Source: Anabaena sp. WA102 (GTDB lineage: Bacteria; Cyanobacteriota; Cyanobacteriia; Cyanobacteriales; Nostocaceae). From it: 64,000 nucleotides of DNA. Positions within the stretch are counted from its first letter, which is position 1; the number at the start of each line of letters is the position of its first letter. The notes beneath the pieces were generated by a model. That model searched no databases and was not told the DNA's origin. It saw only the letters and a program-made list of their open reading frames with translations. Positions 9,081-19,500 of the stretch are shown here, one piece after another. The translations under genes were made by a program, and so were the position numbers. Location: NCBI RefSeq assembly GCF_001277295.1, contig NZ_CP011456.1, forward strand, positions 3,972,001 through 4,036,000, given 5' to 3'.

Positions 9081-9685
9081 ATGAAATACCTAACCCCAGA
9101 ACAAGTTTACAAACAATTTGGCTATCACCCTAAGACGACGGCAGAATGGGCTGACTTAGGGAAAATAGAATGTATTTCCCTGGGGGACACCGGAGATATC
9201 CAGAGTCAGCCTTTATCAAAACAGTTCCAACGGATAAAGAGCGGGTTCTTTACGCCCGTGTCAGCACAAAAACCCAGTTGTTAGACCTTGACACACAAAT
9301 AGAATTTTTAGGCAAAACTTACCCAGGATGTCGAGTCGTCAAGGATGTTGCTAGTGGCATGAACTGGAAGCGGAAAAACTTTCTTAAATTAATGACTCAA
9401 GTTGCCCAGAATCAAATCTCTGAAATTGTCGTGGGACATAAGGACAGGTTATGCAGATTTGGTTTTGAGTTCGTTGAGTGGTTTTGCAACCTTCACGGCT
9501 GCAAAATTGTTGTGGTGAACAATGCCAAGCTATCGCCGCACGAAGAGTTGATGCAGGATTTTATGGCTATCATGCACTGCTTTTCCTCCAAACTTTACTT
9601 TCTTCGGGCTTACAAGGAAAAAATAGCCGAAGAGCAAAATATTCATGAAACAAATAGTAGTCAATATGAGTCAATGGGGGTATAA
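9081..9685 (+). pseudogene. IS607-family serine recombinase TnpA, frameshifted
   Basis: The N-terminal frame (from 9081) encodes a MerR-like helix-turn-helix, MKYLTPEQVYKQFGYHPKTT. The other frame from 9170 encodes PGGHRRYPES and then the serine-recombinase catalytic segment VLYARVSTKTQ (Ser nucleophile in the RVST motif), DKVxxR-like GHKDRLCRFGFEF and the C-terminal SxHEELMQD region. The frames change between about 9165 and 9185; total length (605 nt) fits the usual protein of about 200 aa with one indel. It is followed by a TnpB remnant, the usual IS607 arrangement, so this is a dead IS607 copy. Confidence 0.85.
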
Positions 9686-9712
9686 TGGTAAAAGACGTAG
9701 CAAACCAAGTCC

Positions 9713-9976
9713 ATGAAACTCAAAGTAAAAAATCAGTTAACCGTTACGAGAATCGCTATTTTAGGGACTGAAAAACTAAATAACTGGAAATCTAACGAAC
9801 TTGATTTAATCGCTTTGAGCTTGGGTAAACTGCGCTCTGACCTGTGGAATGAGTTCGGGTCGTTGAAAGCCTGGGGCATTTCTAAATTTGAGATTGACAA
9901 ACAGCTACGCACGTAAAGACAGGCACAGGAAAAATTTGCGGAAGTTGAAGATTGGATTCATATCGGTAATGTATAA
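9713..9976 (+). pseudogene. N-terminal fragment of TnpB (IS607-associated)
   Basis: Codons from 9713 encode 67 residues (ELDLIALSLGKLRSDLWNEF, then GSLKAWGISKFEIDKQLR) that match the start of cyanobacterial IS607-linked TnpB proteins. A stop at 9914-9916 is followed by 19 more codons in the same frame ending at 9976. The RuvC nuclease domain and zinc ribbon are absent. This is the 3' part of the decayed IS607 element. Confidence 0.7.
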
Positions 9977-9977
9977 A

Positions 9978-10820
9978 TTACTTACCCAATTCCTCAATAT
10001 TCTTCATTGCTTGTTGATATAAGTCCTTATTTCCTTGTTTGTCAAAAATAGCTGCTGCCCGCTGTAAATCTTTTAATGCACCCCGTTTATCGCCAATTGC
10101 GGCATAGGCGTTACCGCGATTATTAAAAACAGCACCAAAATTAGGATTAATGCGAACGGCTTCATTATAATCGGAGATTGCTTTTTGCTGTTCTCCTCTT
10201 GCAGCATAAGCATTACCCCGATTATTATAGGCTACAGCATATTCCTGATCAATCCGAATCGCTTGAGTATAGTCCTCTAACGCCCCATTCTTATCACCTT
10301 GGTTAGCACGGGCATTACCTCGATTATTGTAAACCTCGGCAGATTTTGGTGCAATGCTAATTGCTTGATTATAATCCGCAAGCGCTCTTCTATAATCTCC
10401 GATAGAAGCAAAAGCATTAGCACGATTATTGTATGCTTCCGCATCCTTGGGATTGAGACGCAATGCCTGATTATAATCCGCGATCGCTCCCTCTTTATTA
10501 CCAGTATCAAAATAAACTAATCCCCGCCCCTTAAATGCTGGTGCATACTCAGGATTAAGACTAATAGATTTACTATAGGCAGCAATAGCCGCTTGGGAAT
10601 TACCTTTAAGATGTTGAGTTTGTCCCTGAACATAAAATTCCCCAGCTTTAGATGCTCTCCCTATCTGTGGATTGGGGGTACTTGCTCCCCTTTCCGTTAC
10701 TAAAACATCTTGATTATTACTGCAAGAAACGCAAATAATACCACTGAAAATTGTAAACATTGCTATAGTGAATGCCCTGTTTACTCCTCGCTGTTTTTGT
10801 GTCAATAACTGCCATTTCAT
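9978..10820 (-). CDS. Exported TPR-repeat protein, possible lipoprotein
   Basis: A 280-aa protein. Residues 1-35 contain a basic N-terminus and a hydrophobic stretch (FTIAMFTIFSGIICVSC) ending at a cysteine that could be a lipobox, though position -3 is not ideal. From about residue 60 there are six TPR units of the form AYNNRGNAYA...GDYRRALADYNQAI. TPR arrays are protein-interaction scaffolds; the partner cannot be read from context. The IS607 remnant ends directly at its 3' end and the gene appears intact. Confidence 0.85.
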   Translation of the reverse strand: MKWQLLTQKQRGVNRAFTIAMFTIFSGIICVSCSNNQDVLVTERGASTPNPQIGRASKAGEFYVQGQTQHLKGNSQAAIAAYSKSISLNPEYAPAFKGRGLVYFDTGNKEGAIADYNQALRLNPKDAEAYNNRANAFASIGDYRRALADYNQAISIAPKSAEVYNNRGNARANQGDKNGALEDYTQAIRIDQEYAVAYNNRGNAYAARGEQQKAISDYNEAVRINPNFGAVFNNRGNAYAAIGDKRGALKDLQRAAAIFDKQGNKDLYQQAMKNIEELGK

Positions 10821-11141
10821 AATTTACCAAAAATTGCCATCTTACTGGGAGTAAATCATTCACTAAATTACTTACTTCTGCAATATGTTTGCTTTTTGAT
10901 TAATATTCAAGTCAAATTATAAAATTCCCTGAAGTTATTGAGAATTAATGAATAAATTTATCCAGCCAATCACCGCATATTAGTAAATATTAAAAATAAA
11001 ATCCTTACTATCTAGATTTAGATTATTACTAGATTCCCGCTGATAATTCTGTTAATTTTGTTAGCACTTTCATGAAAATTTTCATACCAGTATTCGGAAG
11101 TATGATTAAAGTTAGTTCACAGAGTTTTTCAATATTTGCTC
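10821..11141. other. AT-rich gap without a gene
   Basis: This 321-bp stretch lies between the TPR protein gene and the RNase D-like gene. I see no ORF, terminator or repeat in it; it should contain the TPR gene promoter. Confidence 0.4.
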
Positions 11142-12056
11142 TTAATCTTCCTGATCTTCCTGATTTTTAGGAGTGACTTTCCAATAAGTATTTGTATCAA
11201 CATTTACAGTTAACTTTTCCAGATTTACCCCCAAATTTTTGCGAATATCTTCAGTTAAAGTAATAGTAAAATCTAAATCAACACCTTGATTTTCTACTAA
11301 ATTTACCAATTCCTGAAACTGAGTTTTAAAAGTTTTTCGCTCATAACTTGTTAGTTTACAATGCGATGTTTCGGCAATATTTTGGACTAACATCGCTTTT
11401 TTTACCCGTTCTTGTAAATGCTCAAATTCTGACTTAAGTATTTTTTGTTGCTGTTCAATTTCTCTATATCTAGCAGTCAATAAGTTTAAATCTTCCTTAA
11501 TTGGATCTACCTGAAAATTAGCCTCTAATTCTAATAATCTTAAATGTACTTGAGCCAAATAAATACAATCAAGATAAGCATATTCTAGTTGCGCTTCAGT
11601 TAATGGTCTTTTTCCCCAATCACTCCTTTGTTCTTGTTTATCAATATCATGAAAATTACAAAGTTCAGTTGCTAGAGTTTTCAGTTGATAATTAGGTAAC
11701 GGTAGTAAATAAATAGGAATTTTCTTAGCCATTGCCAAAGTACAGGTAATATTTTTAGCTCTTTTACCTCCCAAATATTGCACATCATAACCAGCATTAT
11801 GAAAAACTTTTTCAATAGCATCATTAGTCATAATCCTTTCCACAAAATCAGCAATTACATCTGATTTATCGAGAACATCTAACAAATAAACACTATTACC
11901 AGTCATATCCTCAGGATTATCCAACACCTGAATTAGTGATAATCTAGGATTACGAGTTTTATAATCAGCAACTTCTGTATCTATCCACAGAGTTTTAGCT
12001 TTGCTATGTTCAGTAATTAGGGAACGAATTTCCCCAGCAGTGATAAGATAAGGCAT
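11142..12056 (-). CDS. RNase D-like 3'-5' exonuclease
   Basis: A 304-aa protein of the DEDDy exonuclease superfamily. Motif I is WIDTEVADY (Asp26, Glu28), motif II FHNAGYDVQYL and motif III YAYLDCIYL (Tyr and Asp). LPNYQLKTLATEL and RSDWGKRPLTEAQLEYA are typical of RNase D. The HRDC domain of full RNase D is missing; instead the C-terminal third (about residues 195-304) is a predicted coiled coil plus a short beta-rich tail. The role is probably tRNA or small-RNA 3'-end trimming (inference). It stands alone, with gene-free flanks. Confidence 0.88.
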   Translation of the reverse strand: MPYLITAGEIRSLITEHSKAKTLWIDTEVADYKTRNPRLSLIQVLDNPEDMTGNSVYLLDVLDKSDVIADFVERIMTNDAIEKVFHNAGYDVQYLGGKRAKNITCTLAMAKKIPIYLLPLPNYQLKTLATELCNFHDIDKQEQRSDWGKRPLTEAQLEYAYLDCIYLAQVHLRLLELEANFQVDPIKEDLNLLTARYREIEQQQKILKSEFEHLQERVKKAMLVQNIAETSHCKLTSYERKTFKTQFQELVNLVENQGVDLDFTITLTEDIRKNLGVNLEKLTVNVDTNTYWKVTPKNQEDQED

Positions 12057-12397
12057 GGGTAGATGTCGGAAAATATGACTTAGTTATAGTTTTCTAAAGT
12101 AACATTTTATGACTAATCATGCTGACAAGTGCTGACCCCTAATTATGATAATATTTGTCCATAACTTGTGCCAATTTGCCAAAATATCTCTTTTGATGCC
12201 ATTTTACCCTGGATTTTTCACCAAAATTCTCAAACCCTGTAAAATCTGGATTCTGGAGTTTCACACTGCATCAAAAATCAACCCAGTAAAAAATGCCGGA
12301 AACCGATTCTCTATACGGGTTATAGAAATTGCGATTACATTGTTCGTGAGAAATACGGGTTAAGTCAATATTGATCCTGTGCAGAAAATTTGCCATG
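12057..12397. other. Gene-poor intergenic region
   Basis: Contains the presumed promoter of the RNase D-like gene at its left edge. A 72-codon plus-strand ORF (12145-12363) has no recognisable motif or ribosome binding site and I do not call it. Nothing else is evident up to the terminator at 12398. Confidence 0.4.
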
Positions 12398-12430
12398 AAA
12401 AAGCCCAGGAATTCACTCCTGAGCTTTTGT
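12398..12430 (-). terminator. Intrinsic terminator of the RRM protein gene
   Basis: On the minus strand AAAAGCTCAGGA pairs with TTCCTGGGCTTTTT around a short loop, giving a strong stem flanked by A and T runs, about 50 nt after the stop codon at 12483. Confidence 0.75.
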
Positions 12431-12482
12431 TAAACCTAATTATCCTCAAGGCGGATATTTATCGGCCTTAAATCTATGGATA

Positions 12483-12797
12483 TTAGTAACGGTTACGGCT
12501 TCCACCGCCGAAGTTCCCACCACCCCGGTTTCCACCACCAAAAGGAGTACGTTCTTCTCTTGGTTTAGCTTTGTTCACTTTTAAATCACGTCCCATCCAT
12601 TCAGCACCATCAAGTGCTTCAATGGCTTTTTCTTCTTCTGCTTCTGATTCCATTTCTACGAAACCGAAACCGCGAACTTTACCAGTTTCTCGGTCGGTAG
12701 GTAGCTGAACACGCTTTACAGTGCCATACTCCTTGAAAATTTCGCTTAAGCCGTCTTGGGTAACTTCATAAGAGAGGTTGCCTACATAAATTGACAT
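12483..12797 (-). CDS. Cyanobacterial RNA-binding protein (single RRM, glycine-rich tail)
   Basis: A 104-aa protein with one RNA-recognition motif: RNP2 is IYVGNL (residues 3-8) and RNP1 is RGFGFVEM (about residues 42-49). The glycine-rich C-terminus (FGGGNRGGGNFGGG) marks the Rbp class whose members in Anabaena are often cold-induced. It likely acts as an RNA chaperone in the cytosol. The upstream 363 bp (12798-13160) has no gene and may include a long leader, as known for cold-regulated rbp genes; I cannot show this from sequence alone. Confidence 0.94.
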   Translation of the reverse strand: MSIYVGNLSYEVTQDGLSEIFKEYGTVKRVQLPTDRETGKVRGFGFVEMESEAEEEKAIEALDGAEWMGRDLKVNKAKPREERTPFGGGNRGGGNFGGGSRNRY

Positions 12798-13160
12798 AGA
12801 TTTTCTCCAAAATCATAAGAGTGTAGAGATTTAGATTTCGGAGAAAAGTCTGTAAATACCAAAGGGAAAAAGCCTATCAATACTAAAAACAAACGAGGTC
12901 CACCGAATTACTTCTCGACTCCCATTATTGCATAATAAATGATATATCAACGGGTAAATTCCAAAAACTTGATAAAATATTTTTTTATACCTCAATTAGC
13001 GAACTGCTTGCAGCAGCACTTCCCTATCGCCGCATCAGCTTTTTAGTGCATTCTCTCGTTATACTAAATTTAACTATTTTTAGATGACAATTCCGAGGTT
13101 TTCAGCCTATTTCCTCATACAATTGTCAATAATGAATCTAAAGGCTCAATTTTAGGTTTT

Positions 13161-13613
13161 TTGTTCATGTTGCACTTTAAACATTCCTCAATCATTAACG
13201 CACCAGTTGAAGTAGTTTGGAAATTCCACGAAAGACCAGATATAGTCCAAATACTCACTCCACCTTGGCAACCTGTACAAATCGTTAGACGTGAAGGTGG
13301 GCTAGAAGCCGGGGCAATTACAGAATTTCGGCTTTTTCTCGGTATTTTACCTTTAACTTGGTTAGCACGGCACACAGACTATGAAAAATATCGCCTATTT
13401 ACCGATGAACAGATATCTGGACCTTTTGAGTCCTGGGTACATCGTCATGAATTTACAGAAGAAAACGGCAAAACTAAATTAACCGATAATATTACTTATG
13501 CTATGCCCGGTGGTGATGGCATAGAATTTATGAGTGGTTGGTTAGTGCAAGCACAGCTAGAAGCCATGTTTCGCTATCGGCATTATGTGACTAAACGCGA
13601 ATGTGAAAAATGA
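13161..13613 (+). CDS. SRPBCC-family (START-like) protein
   Basis: A 150-aa protein: HSSIINAPVEVVWKFHERPD at the start, then FRLFLGILPLTWLARH, GPFESWVHRHEF and DNITYAMPGG, the typical order of the SRPBCC/cyclase-dehydrase helix-grip fold that encloses a hydrophobic ligand. The frame opens with TTG at 13161; an ATG two codons later (13167) is an equally good start. The gene converges with psbA across a shared terminator. The ligand is unknown. Confidence 0.82.
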   Translation: MFMLHFKHSSIINAPVEVVWKFHERPDIVQILTPPWQPVQIVRREGGLEAGAITEFRLFLGILPLTWLARHTDYEKYRLFTDEQISGPFESWVHRHEFTEENGKTKLTDNITYAMPGGDGIEFMSGWLVQAQLEAMFRYRHYVTKRECEK

Positions 13614-13615
13614 AC

Positions 13616-13650
13616 AAAAAAACGCTACCCATAATTGGAGAGCGTTTTCT
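13616..13650. terminator. Bidirectional terminator between the SRPBCC gene and psbA
   Basis: AAAAACGCTACCC pairs with GGAGAGCGTTTT around a short loop (AATTAT side), with A/T runs at both ends. It starts 2 nt after the SRPBCC stop and ends 15 nt before the psbA stop, so it can serve both genes. Confidence 0.75.
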
Positions 13651-13665
13651 ATTTAACTAAACCGA

Positions 13666-14748
13666 TTAACCGTTGATTGCAGGAGCGCTCAAAGCAACAG
13701 GAGCAACATCAGCAGCAGCCAAGTCTAGGGGGAAGTTGTGAGCGTTGCGCTCGTGCATTACTTCCATACCTAAGTTAGCGCGGTTGATTACGTCAGCCCA
13801 GGTAGCGATAACACGACCTTGAGAATCCATGATGGATTGGTTGAAGTTGAAACCGTTCAAGTTGAACGCCATGGTGCTGATACCCAAAGCTGTGAACCAG
13901 ATACCAATTACAGGCCATGCAGCGAGTAAGAAGTGTAGTTGACGGCTGTTGTTGAAGGAAGCGTATTGGAAAATCAAGCGACCAAAGTAACCGTGAGCAG
14001 CTACGATGTTATAGGTTTCTTCTTCTTGACCGAATTTGTAACCGTAGTTTTGTGATTCGTTTTCGGTTGTTTCTTTAACTAAGGAAGAAGTAACCAAAGA
14101 ACCGTGCATTGCGGAGAACAAAGAACCACCGAAGACACCAGCTACACCCAACATATGGAAGGGGTGCATCAAGATGTTGTGTTCAGCTTGGAACACGATC
14201 ATGAAGTTGAATGTTCCAGAGATACCTAAAGGCATACCGTCAGAGAATGAACCTTGACCGATTGGGTAGATCAAGAATACTGCGGTTGCTGCTGCTACAG
14301 GAGCAGAGAATGCTAGGCAAATCCAAGGACGCATACCTAAGCGGTAAGAAAGTTCCCATTCACGACCGAGGTAGCAGAATACGCCGATCAAGAAGTGGAA
14401 TACTACCAACTGGTAAGGACCACCGTTATACAACCACTCGTCTAAGGAAGCAGCTTCCCAAATTGGGTAGAAGTGTAAACCGATAGCGTTGGAGGAAGGA
14501 ACTACTGCGCCGGAAATGATGTTGTTTCCGTAGAGTAAAGAACCTGCAACTGGTTCGCGGATACCGTCAATGTCAACTGGAGGAGCGGCGATGAATGCAA
14601 TTACGAAGCAAGCGATCGCAGATAGGAGGGTGGGGATCATTAATACACCGAACCAACCGATATATAAACGATTGTCTGTGCTGGTGATCCAACCGCAGAA
14701 GCGATCCCACACATTAGCACTTTCGCGCTGTTGTAAGGTAGTTGTCAT
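13666..14748 (-). CDS. psbA: Photosystem II reaction-centre protein D1, Glu130 form
   Basis: A 360-aa D1 protein, the thylakoid reaction-centre subunit that binds P680 chlorophylls, pheophytin, QB and the Mn4CaO5 cluster. By counting residues all key positions are present: Tyr161, His190, His198, the Mn/Ca ligands Asp170, Glu189, His332, Glu333, Asp342 and Ala344, the iron ligands His215 and His272, and Ser264 at the QB site. Residue 130 is Glu, typical of the high-light D1:2 type rather than the Gln130 low-light D1:1 type. The 16-residue extension after Ala344 would be removed by CtpA. It is monocistronic, with a visible promoter and leader hairpin. Confidence 0.99.
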   Translation of the reverse strand: MTTTLQQRESANVWDRFCGWITSTDNRLYIGWFGVLMIPTLLSAIACFVIAFIAAPPVDIDGIREPVAGSLLYGNNIISGAVVPSSNAIGLHFYPIWEAASLDEWLYNGGPYQLVVFHFLIGVFCYLGREWELSYRLGMRPWICLAFSAPVAAATAVFLIYPIGQGSFSDGMPLGISGTFNFMIVFQAEHNILMHPFHMLGVAGVFGGSLFSAMHGSLVTSSLVKETTENESQNYGYKFGQEEETYNIVAAHGYFGRLIFQYASFNNSRQLHFLLAAWPVIGIWFTALGISTMAFNLNGFNFNQSIMDSQGRVIATWADVINRANLGMEVMHERNAHNFPLDLAAADVAPVALSAPAING

Positions 14749-14778
14749 TTTATGATTGCTTTATTTTCTTATGATGTT

Positions 14779-14798
14779 GGTAGGTTGTTTTGCCTACC
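14779..14798 (-). promoter_or_regulatory. Hairpin in the psbA 5' leader
   Basis: GGTAGG and CCTACC form a perfect 6-bp stem around an 8-nt loop between the proposed psbA transcription start and the ATG. Leader structures in psbA transcripts affect stability in other cyanobacteria; that role is inferred here. Confidence 0.5.
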
Positions 14799-14806
14799 TG
14801 AATACA

Positions 14807-14835
14807 ACATTAGAGGATAAGTTTAAATTTGTAAA
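14807..14835 (-). promoter_or_regulatory. psbA promoter (-35 TTTACA, -10 TAATGT, 17-bp spacing)
   Basis: On the minus strand TTTACA (14830-14835) is separated by exactly 17 bp from TAATGT (14807-14812), a sigma-70-type arrangement like that of known psbA promoters. Transcription would start about 50 nt before the ATG and include the leader hairpin. Confidence 0.6.
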
Positions 14836-14921
14836 GATAATTAAAATTAGTATTAGTTATATCAGTTATATGTTTTCCTAATGTGATGAGATTTACAGGA
14901 ATTGCAGCAGAAAATTCACCT

Positions 14922-16421
14922 CTAAAAATCAAAGTATATATAAGGTAAACTACCCTCAGGCGCTAGTAACCAAACTGCATAAAAACATAGGGGAACAAAA
15001 ACAATTTTAATTGGCCAGCTAAATTCTAATTTCATGCCTCGCTTAAAAGTATATGCTATGAACATTATTAAAGCTATGCCTATTAACAAATAAGAAAGTT
15101 GGTACTGACTTATATTTAAGGCTTCTACATAGATTTTTTCTGAAAATTGTTGATCACCGGCATGACCCCAAAAGTTTTTGATCACTAAAGCGGAGTCTTG
15201 GAGGTTGGGGAGACGAAACCAAATCCAGGATGTGAAAACCATGATTTGTGTTAAAAGCCAAGCAAAAATAACTCCTAGCGGATTTTGCCAAAATGAATTA
15301 AGAATTGTCAAGCGATCGCTTAGTAGAACTGTGAGACGATGAACTACTAAAGCGACACCATGCAATAGACCCCAAATAATAAAACCCCAAGCTGAACCGT
15401 GCCAAATACCAGCCACTAACATGACTATCAATAAATTTCCGCAGGTACGCATTAATCCGCGCCGAGAACCGCCTAAAGGAAAGTAAAGATAATTACGTAG
15501 CCAATCACCTAATGTAATGTGCCAGCGTCGCCAAAAATCAGCAATACTTGTACTGAAGTAAGGAAAATCAAAGTTTTCCGGTAAAACCAACCCAAATAGT
15601 AAAGCACTACCACGAGCAATATCAACATAACCATTGAAATCTAAATATAACTGTAAGCCATAAGCAAAGGTAGCTAACCACAAATCTGTACTACCTGCCC
15701 TTTGTAAGTTACCAAAACATAAATCTACAAATATACCCAAATTATCAGCGAGGATACCTTTTTTAACTGCACCTCTAGCAATTAACCACATTCCTTCAGC
15801 AACTCTATCAATGCTGGGAAATCTGAGGGTATCAAATTGAATCGCTAAATTATGGTAACGAGTAATGGGTCCAGAAATTAGTTTAGCAAAAAATAATTTA
15901 TATGTGGCAAATTGGATAAATTTAGTAGCAGCCTGAGCGCCACGATAAATATCTATTAAATAAGCAATACATTCAAAGGTAAAGAAAGAAATTCCTAGAG
16001 GTGCAACTAACTTAATCAATGATTCTGGTGAACTTGTTGGCTGATTAAAAACTAAATTTAGAAAATGATTTATGTATTTAAAGCCTAAAAGAATAAAAAC
16101 ATTAAAACCTATGCCAATCCACAATACTTTAAGACGGCGTTGATTCCAGTCAGCTTGAGCAAATTGCCATTCCTCATTAGATAAATTCCAGTTTTGAGAA
16201 TGTTTTCCTGGTGAAGTATTACTGCCAATTTCTAAACCTAGATGGAAGTTGATAAAAGTTAGTGTTAAAAGCAATGGTAAATATTGAATATTCAAAGATG
16301 CGTAAAATAAAAGACTAGCTATTAACAGTATCCATAATCTTATATTTGCTAAATTAACAGTCCAGTAGATGCCTAAAACACTCAATAGAAACAACCCATA
16401 AAAAATTGATATAAATTTCAT
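14922..16421 (-). CDS. MBOAT-family O-acyltransferase (AlgI-like)
   Basis: A 499-aa polytopic membrane protein. The family signature is clear: SFFTFECIAYLIDIYRG, KLISGPITRYH, YLQLYLDFNGYVDIARGSALLFG, FWRRWHITLGDWLRNYLYFPLGGSRRG and LVAGIWHGSAWGFIIWGLLHG with the catalytic histidine. AlgI-type proteins transfer acetyl groups across the membrane to an exported polysaccharide with the help of a periplasmic SGNH-like partner. The gene just upstream on the same strand encodes a DUF1574 protein with a GSSRA motif, a plausible partner. There are 125 bp between the two. The start is the first ATG, with a hydrophobic N-terminus. Confidence 0.93.
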   Translation of the reverse strand: MKFISIFYGLFLLSVLGIYWTVNLANIRLWILLIASLLFYASLNIQYLPLLLTLTFINFHLGLEIGSNTSPGKHSQNWNLSNEEWQFAQADWNQRRLKVLWIGIGFNVFILLGFKYINHFLNLVFNQPTSSPESLIKLVAPLGISFFTFECIAYLIDIYRGAQAATKFIQFATYKLFFAKLISGPITRYHNLAIQFDTLRFPSIDRVAEGMWLIARGAVKKGILADNLGIFVDLCFGNLQRAGSTDLWLATFAYGLQLYLDFNGYVDIARGSALLFGLVLPENFDFPYFSTSIADFWRRWHITLGDWLRNYLYFPLGGSRRGLMRTCGNLLIVMLVAGIWHGSAWGFIIWGLLHGVALVVHRLTVLLSDRLTILNSFWQNPLGVIFAWLLTQIMVFTSWIWFRLPNLQDSALVIKNFWGHAGDQQFSEKIYVEALNISQYQLSYLLIGIALIMFIAYTFKRGMKLEFSWPIKIVFVPLCFYAVWLLAPEGSLPYIYFDF

Positions 16422-16546
16422 TGTTTGTTAATTGATAATTCTGAATTTGTGATGAGGAAGAAAGAATACAAGTATTTTGTTATTTTTCGTAAGTTAGGAA
16501 TGAGGATGAAGAATATTTTCTCATCTATTCTCTATTTCCTATTTAA

Positions 16547-19500
16547 TCATTTTGTTGGCCAGCTAATCATTGGATCTATAGCTAGTTTATTGGATACTTC
16601 ATAAGCACCATAACGATTGAGGTGACTAGGATCTGAAAAGTAATCATTTGCTTTTGTCCATAGCTGACTTAAATCACGATAGATAAATTGAGGATGATTG
16701 GTAAAGGTTAATAAATACTCTTGAAACTGTTGCTCATATTTCATGCGTACGGGATCTAAATAATCTGAAGTGAGAGGCATATTCACAAAGACGAGAGAGA
16801 TATTATTATTTTTGGTAAACTCTAACATGGAATGGAATGCCTGATCTTGTTTACCTGCTAATTGGAAAGATTTATAATCATTATCGTAATCTCCAGAAAC
16901 TTTGGGATGTTTTTGATAGTATGTGGTGGGATTATAGCGAATAGATAAAGGTAAGAATCCATCAAAATCAACTCCTTGGAGAGAAGAATTATTGTCTATT
17001 TCTGAATCATGAGTGATGTGGACTTTTGATTTAACTGGGGAATGTTGATAGCTAAAAGGTAGATATTGAAGTTGTTTTTGGAGAAGAATTTTAATTTGAT
17101 CACGGCTTTTATAACTAGCAGATAAATTAGCTACAGACTGATTTAACCAATCGTTAGTGGTTTGATAGATATTAGTATCTGCTGTTTTAGGTTTATTACT
17201 AACTTTTTCTGTGGGATCTTTTAGATTTTTATTACCTTCATTAGCTTTGACTTTTGTTGGAGATTTCTGCAATATTTGTTTGTATCCTGGTGAAGATTCA
17301 ATTGCATTGAAAGTAATATCTTCTCTCCCATTGTTAAAGGCACGAGAACCATCTGCCCATAAAATTATTTTTGGTAGTTCTTGGGGTTCTAAAACCTGAC
17401 GGATGAGAACATCAACGACTTGGGCTGTTGCTCCATTAATGCCAAAGTTAAATATATCAATATTGCTATGATTCTGGGAGGATAAAGCTTTAGAAAGGGC
17501 GACAGGATCAACTCCTCTCAGTGCGCGAGAAGAACCAACAATTAAGACATCTGGTGGACGTTTTTTTGTAGATAACCGCTGTTTATATAGAGCTAATTGT
17601 TCATCTAATTGCCTAGCATTAAAAGTGGGTATTTGCGATCTGGCTGCTAATAAAATAGCTGTAGAAGTGGCTTTTTCTTTTAATGGTCCGGCTGGCAAAT
17701 TTCCTGATTGAGCATTATTATCATTAATAAATCCAGAAGCATTAAAGGCGGAGGGATCATTATTAAGTAATTCTGTTGTCCCTGGTTGATTTGAAAATGA
17801 TGTTTTCTGATTATTTGGTGATAGTGAGGATGCTTGTGCTTGTGAGGATAATGGTGAAACAATATTATTACTAGCTTTTGGTGAATTTTTAACAGTATGT
17901 GCGACGACGTAGCCTAACATAAAATCACTTTGTAAGGCGAGAAGTAATCCTAATGCTAACCAAATCATCCCGCTGCCAATTCCTTGATTATCGGGATTTT
18001 CGTCTATTTCCTGATTAGATGGTGTAAATATTTGACTGTTTAAAAGTAAATTTCTGATTAATTTATTGGTGTTTAGTACCCAATTCTTTGATGCTTCTTT
18101 GAGAAAAATTTTTACTTTTTCATTGGTTAAATCGGGACGCAAAATTTCTTCACTGTTTTCATCTATCATTAGGGAATTTACATATTCTGATGTAGCGGCA
18201 AATTCTGGTGTTGCTTCAGGAACTAATCGAGAACGTTCTTCTAGATCAGCCCCATGATGCCATACGGGTTCTTTATCACCAGCACGACGACCATAAACAC
18301 GGACACCAGTAATACCAGAAATTTTCAGTTGGCGGATAAATTGAGTCACTTTACTAGAAACTTGATAGCGTGTAGGACAAACGGGAGCATCACACATTAT
18401 GTGTAATAAATCTTCTTTGCGAACTAGTAGTACCCGGATACCACCTGTTTTCAATCGCCAATCTAGGTTGGGATTGAGTAGTCGCTCTAGTAAAAAAATC
18501 ATGGCTGGTTGATCACCTGCACGGGCAAGCTCCAATGCAGATGTGAGTAGGAATGGATGCTCAGATGCTGGTAAAGATACCCAATCTATCCAAGTTGGTT
18601 GTTTGTCTGTGGTTTTTTGTCCGTATATGGCGGCTGAGATAATGGCTTGAGGAGCAATACTTTCGAGTAGGGGGACAATGGCTTGTAGTGCGGTCGTTTT
18701 ATCCGGTGCGGGTGCGGTTTCTAAGGGGTCAAAAGCTGGGGTACAGAAGATGTGCAAGGTAGATTCTTTGAGGGAAGTTTGCAATGCTATTTCGAAGCCT
18801 AATAATTCTTCAGTTAATATTCTAGCGATCGCTTGCACATCTCCCCATCGCGCCCATTCTTTTAACATCACCTCTGGAGGTGTCAAATCTACTCTTACCC
18901 GCCAATCTGGCTCTGTTTCCCCTCGAACTTGGGCAACAATAATGGCATCCTGATAACCGACAAGCTGCAAATGTCTGAGCTTTTGGGCTACCGTTTCTGC
19001 CAATAATGATGAATCAGGGCTATAGCTAGACTGACAAAATACCCAAAGACGATTAGCGACAATCTGAGAGTTATTTTTCGCCGCAGAGGGTTTAATTTTT
19101 ACCTGTATTGCTATACCTAAATGGCTGAGATGTTCGCTCAAATAGCGAGCAATGGCATCCCCATCCCCTTGACGTGCCAAACTTTCATTAGAGATAATCA
19201 GCGAGCCTCCAGGGCTTATAGGCGTTTCTGTCTGTGCCAATAGTGCCTGTTCTAAATGTCGTTCCAGTTGATTTAAATATACCCGATGGCACCATTCAGG
19301 ACGGTGTTCCCCTTTTTTTCGACCATAAATTAATACTTGGTATATTGACGGTTGTTCGTCATTGGTGAGGGTATCTACATCAGTTTGCTGTAGTGCCTGC
19401 AATAACTCCGATAAGGTTTGCCAGCGTTGTGGACATTCAGCGTTTTCACAGAGAATATGTAGGTCATTACCTAGCAATCGGACTTTTACCCCGAAAGTAT

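Noticed and set aside
12145..12363. 72-codon plus-strand ORF between the RNase D-like and RRM genes
   Set aside because: No ribosome binding site or family resemblance; AT-rich chance frame.
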